From Chloroflexota bacterium (GTDB lineage Bacteria > Chloroflexota > UBA11872 > VXNJ01), in contig JAPOVO010000189.1 of assembly GCA_026708165.1 (NCBI GenBank), positions 1 through 13,633 on the forward strand: a stretch of 13,633 nt of DNA. Direction: 5' to 3'. The notes under the pieces are model-generated. The model had not been told where the DNA came from and did not search any database. It saw only the letters and a program-made list of their open reading frames with translations. Within the stretch, counting starts at the first letter, position 1. Each line of letters opens with the position of its first letter. Shown here piece by piece: positions 12,929 to 13,633 of the stretch. The position numbers were made by a program, and so were the translations under genes.

Positions 12929-13633
12929 CTAGCCCGAACCCCGGACGACCGTTAGCTCCTGAAGGTGCTTGTTTCTCTCCGGGTCGCCGCTGACGCTGCG
13001 GCAAGCCGACGAGATGAACTGAATGGCGAAGGCCGGGCGCGGGTAAGGGCTTCGGTTCGGCTTGGTGTTGTGCAGAGTCTCGCAGTGATGCCAGCTCGCG
13101 TGGCCCTTAGGCACGGTCACGGTCACGGCCTGGGAGTCGTCGGCCTCGGACTCCCTCAGGACCGTCCCCTGGAAGCCTGACTCGTGCTCGACGAGACCGA
13201 GCTTGTGGCTGCCGGGGATGAATCGCAGCGGGCTGTTTTCCTCGGTCACGTCGGCCAGCGCGATCCAGCAGGTAACCGAGTCGGGCGGGTCGAGCTGGAA
13301 GTAACCGTTGTCCTGGTGCCAGGGCAGTTCGCCGCCGTGGTAGGCGGGTTTTAGCAGGGCCTGATCGGCCAGGAGCTTGATGTTCGGTCCAATCAATGAT
13401 TCGGTCACGTCCAGGATGCGCTCGTCATGGATCAGAGCCTCGAAGGCGGGGTCGAGCTTGTAGACGTTGATGATCTGCTGGACCGAGTCCTTGGCCTCGC
13501 CGCTCTCGTCGGTCTTGAGCTCCCTAAACGTCCTGGCCTTGCGGGGGTCATCGAAGTTCGCCCGTTCGAAGATCTCGTCGAAACGGCTTCGCAGGTCGTT
13601 GACTTCGTCCTCGGTGAGGAGCTGCCCGTAGGG
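12929..13633 (-). CDS. Phytanoyl-CoA dioxygenase (PhyH) family oxygenase, 5' end outside window
   Basis: The frame is open to the window edge and gives 234 residues; a GTG at 13408 is internal. The fragment begins near the usual N-terminus (LLTEDEVNDLRSRFDEIFE, which in this family directly follows the first strand). Iron ligands are His and Asp of PWHQDNGYF and the distal His of the HCETLHNTKPN segment; PYPRPAFAIQFIS contains the Arg for 2-oxoglutarate. RFIPGSHK and GHASWHH are common in bacterial PhyH enzymes. This copy is of the common small-molecule type and differs clearly from the PhyH gene downstream of the acetyltransferase, so they are not a recent duplication. It precedes the acetyltransferase by six bases, so the two are very likely cotranscribed. 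Only a few N-terminal residues seem to be missing. Substrate unknown. Confidence 0.88.
   Translation of the reverse strand, partial: PYGQLLTEDEVNDLRSRFDEIFERANFDDPRKARTFRELKTDESGEAKDSVQQIINVYKLDPAFEALIHDERILDVTESLIGPNIKLLADQALLKPAYHGGELPWHQDNGYFQLDPPDSVTCWIALADVTEENSPLRFIPGSHKLGLVEHESGFQGTVLRESEADDSQAVTVTVPKGHASWHHCETLHNTKPNRSPYPRPAFAIQFISSACRSVSGDPERNKHLQELTVVRGSG

Noticed and set aside
11234..13633. Ectoine hydroxylase (EctD) and ectoine modification
   Set aside because: Although EctD is a PhyH-type enzyme, neither oxygenase shows its signature segment and no ectABC genes are in view.

Overview
The window is a high-GC bacterial fragment. Its N-terminal exo-glycosidase repeats, its SRP-dnaX-ybaB-recR block and its many catabolic enzymes for small oxygenated substrates (enolase superfamily, SDR, 2-hydroxyacid dehydrogenase, xylose-isomerase-like, PhyH) suggest a free-living or symbiotic Chloroflexota of the SAR202/Dehalococcoidia type. 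That assignment is inference; there is no rRNA or other decisive marker. Non-ATG starts (TTG, GTG) are frequent.

Layout. (1) 1-2.1 kb: the 3' end of an iron-dependent alcohol dehydrogenase (+) converges on a GNAT acetyltransferase (-) resembling AAC(2')-I aminoglycoside acetyltransferases, followed by a TIM-barrel sugar isomerase/epimerase (-). (2) 2.3-4.5 kb: an exported clan GH-A glycoside hydrolase (+) runs tail-to-tail into, and overlaps by 77 bp, an rmuC gene (-) that lacks the second half of its domain. This looks like a rearrangement scar or an assembly junction. (3) 4.6-7.5 kb: a minus-strand run of 2-hydroxyacid dehydrogenase, SDR and mandelate-racemase-type enolase, probably one catabolic operon for a sugar acid or similar polyol acid; rmuC lies just downstream. 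(4) 7.7-11.1 kb: a housekeeping block on the minus strand, read as SRP RNA, dnaX, ybaB, recR and a small EamA-like membrane protein. The SRP RNA is the long form with an Alu domain and has a recognisable promoter. (5) 11.2-13.6 kb: two Fe(II)/2-oxoglutarate PhyH-type oxygenases flanking a left-handed beta-helix acetyltransferase, all on the minus strand; the first oxygenase is cut by the window edge.

The points most worth a second look are the truncated rmuC/glycosidase junction, a U_UUU_UUC slippery heptamer followed by a strong hairpin inside dnaX (possible tau/gamma frameshifting), the PhyH-acetyltransferase-PhyH cassette, the AAC(2')-like enzyme, and the long SRP RNA. I see no tRNA, rRNA, CRISPR, transposase or integrase. 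No stretch over 300 bases lacks a gene; the largest gap is about 160 bases, between the SRP RNA and the PhyH gene downstream of the acetyltransferase.
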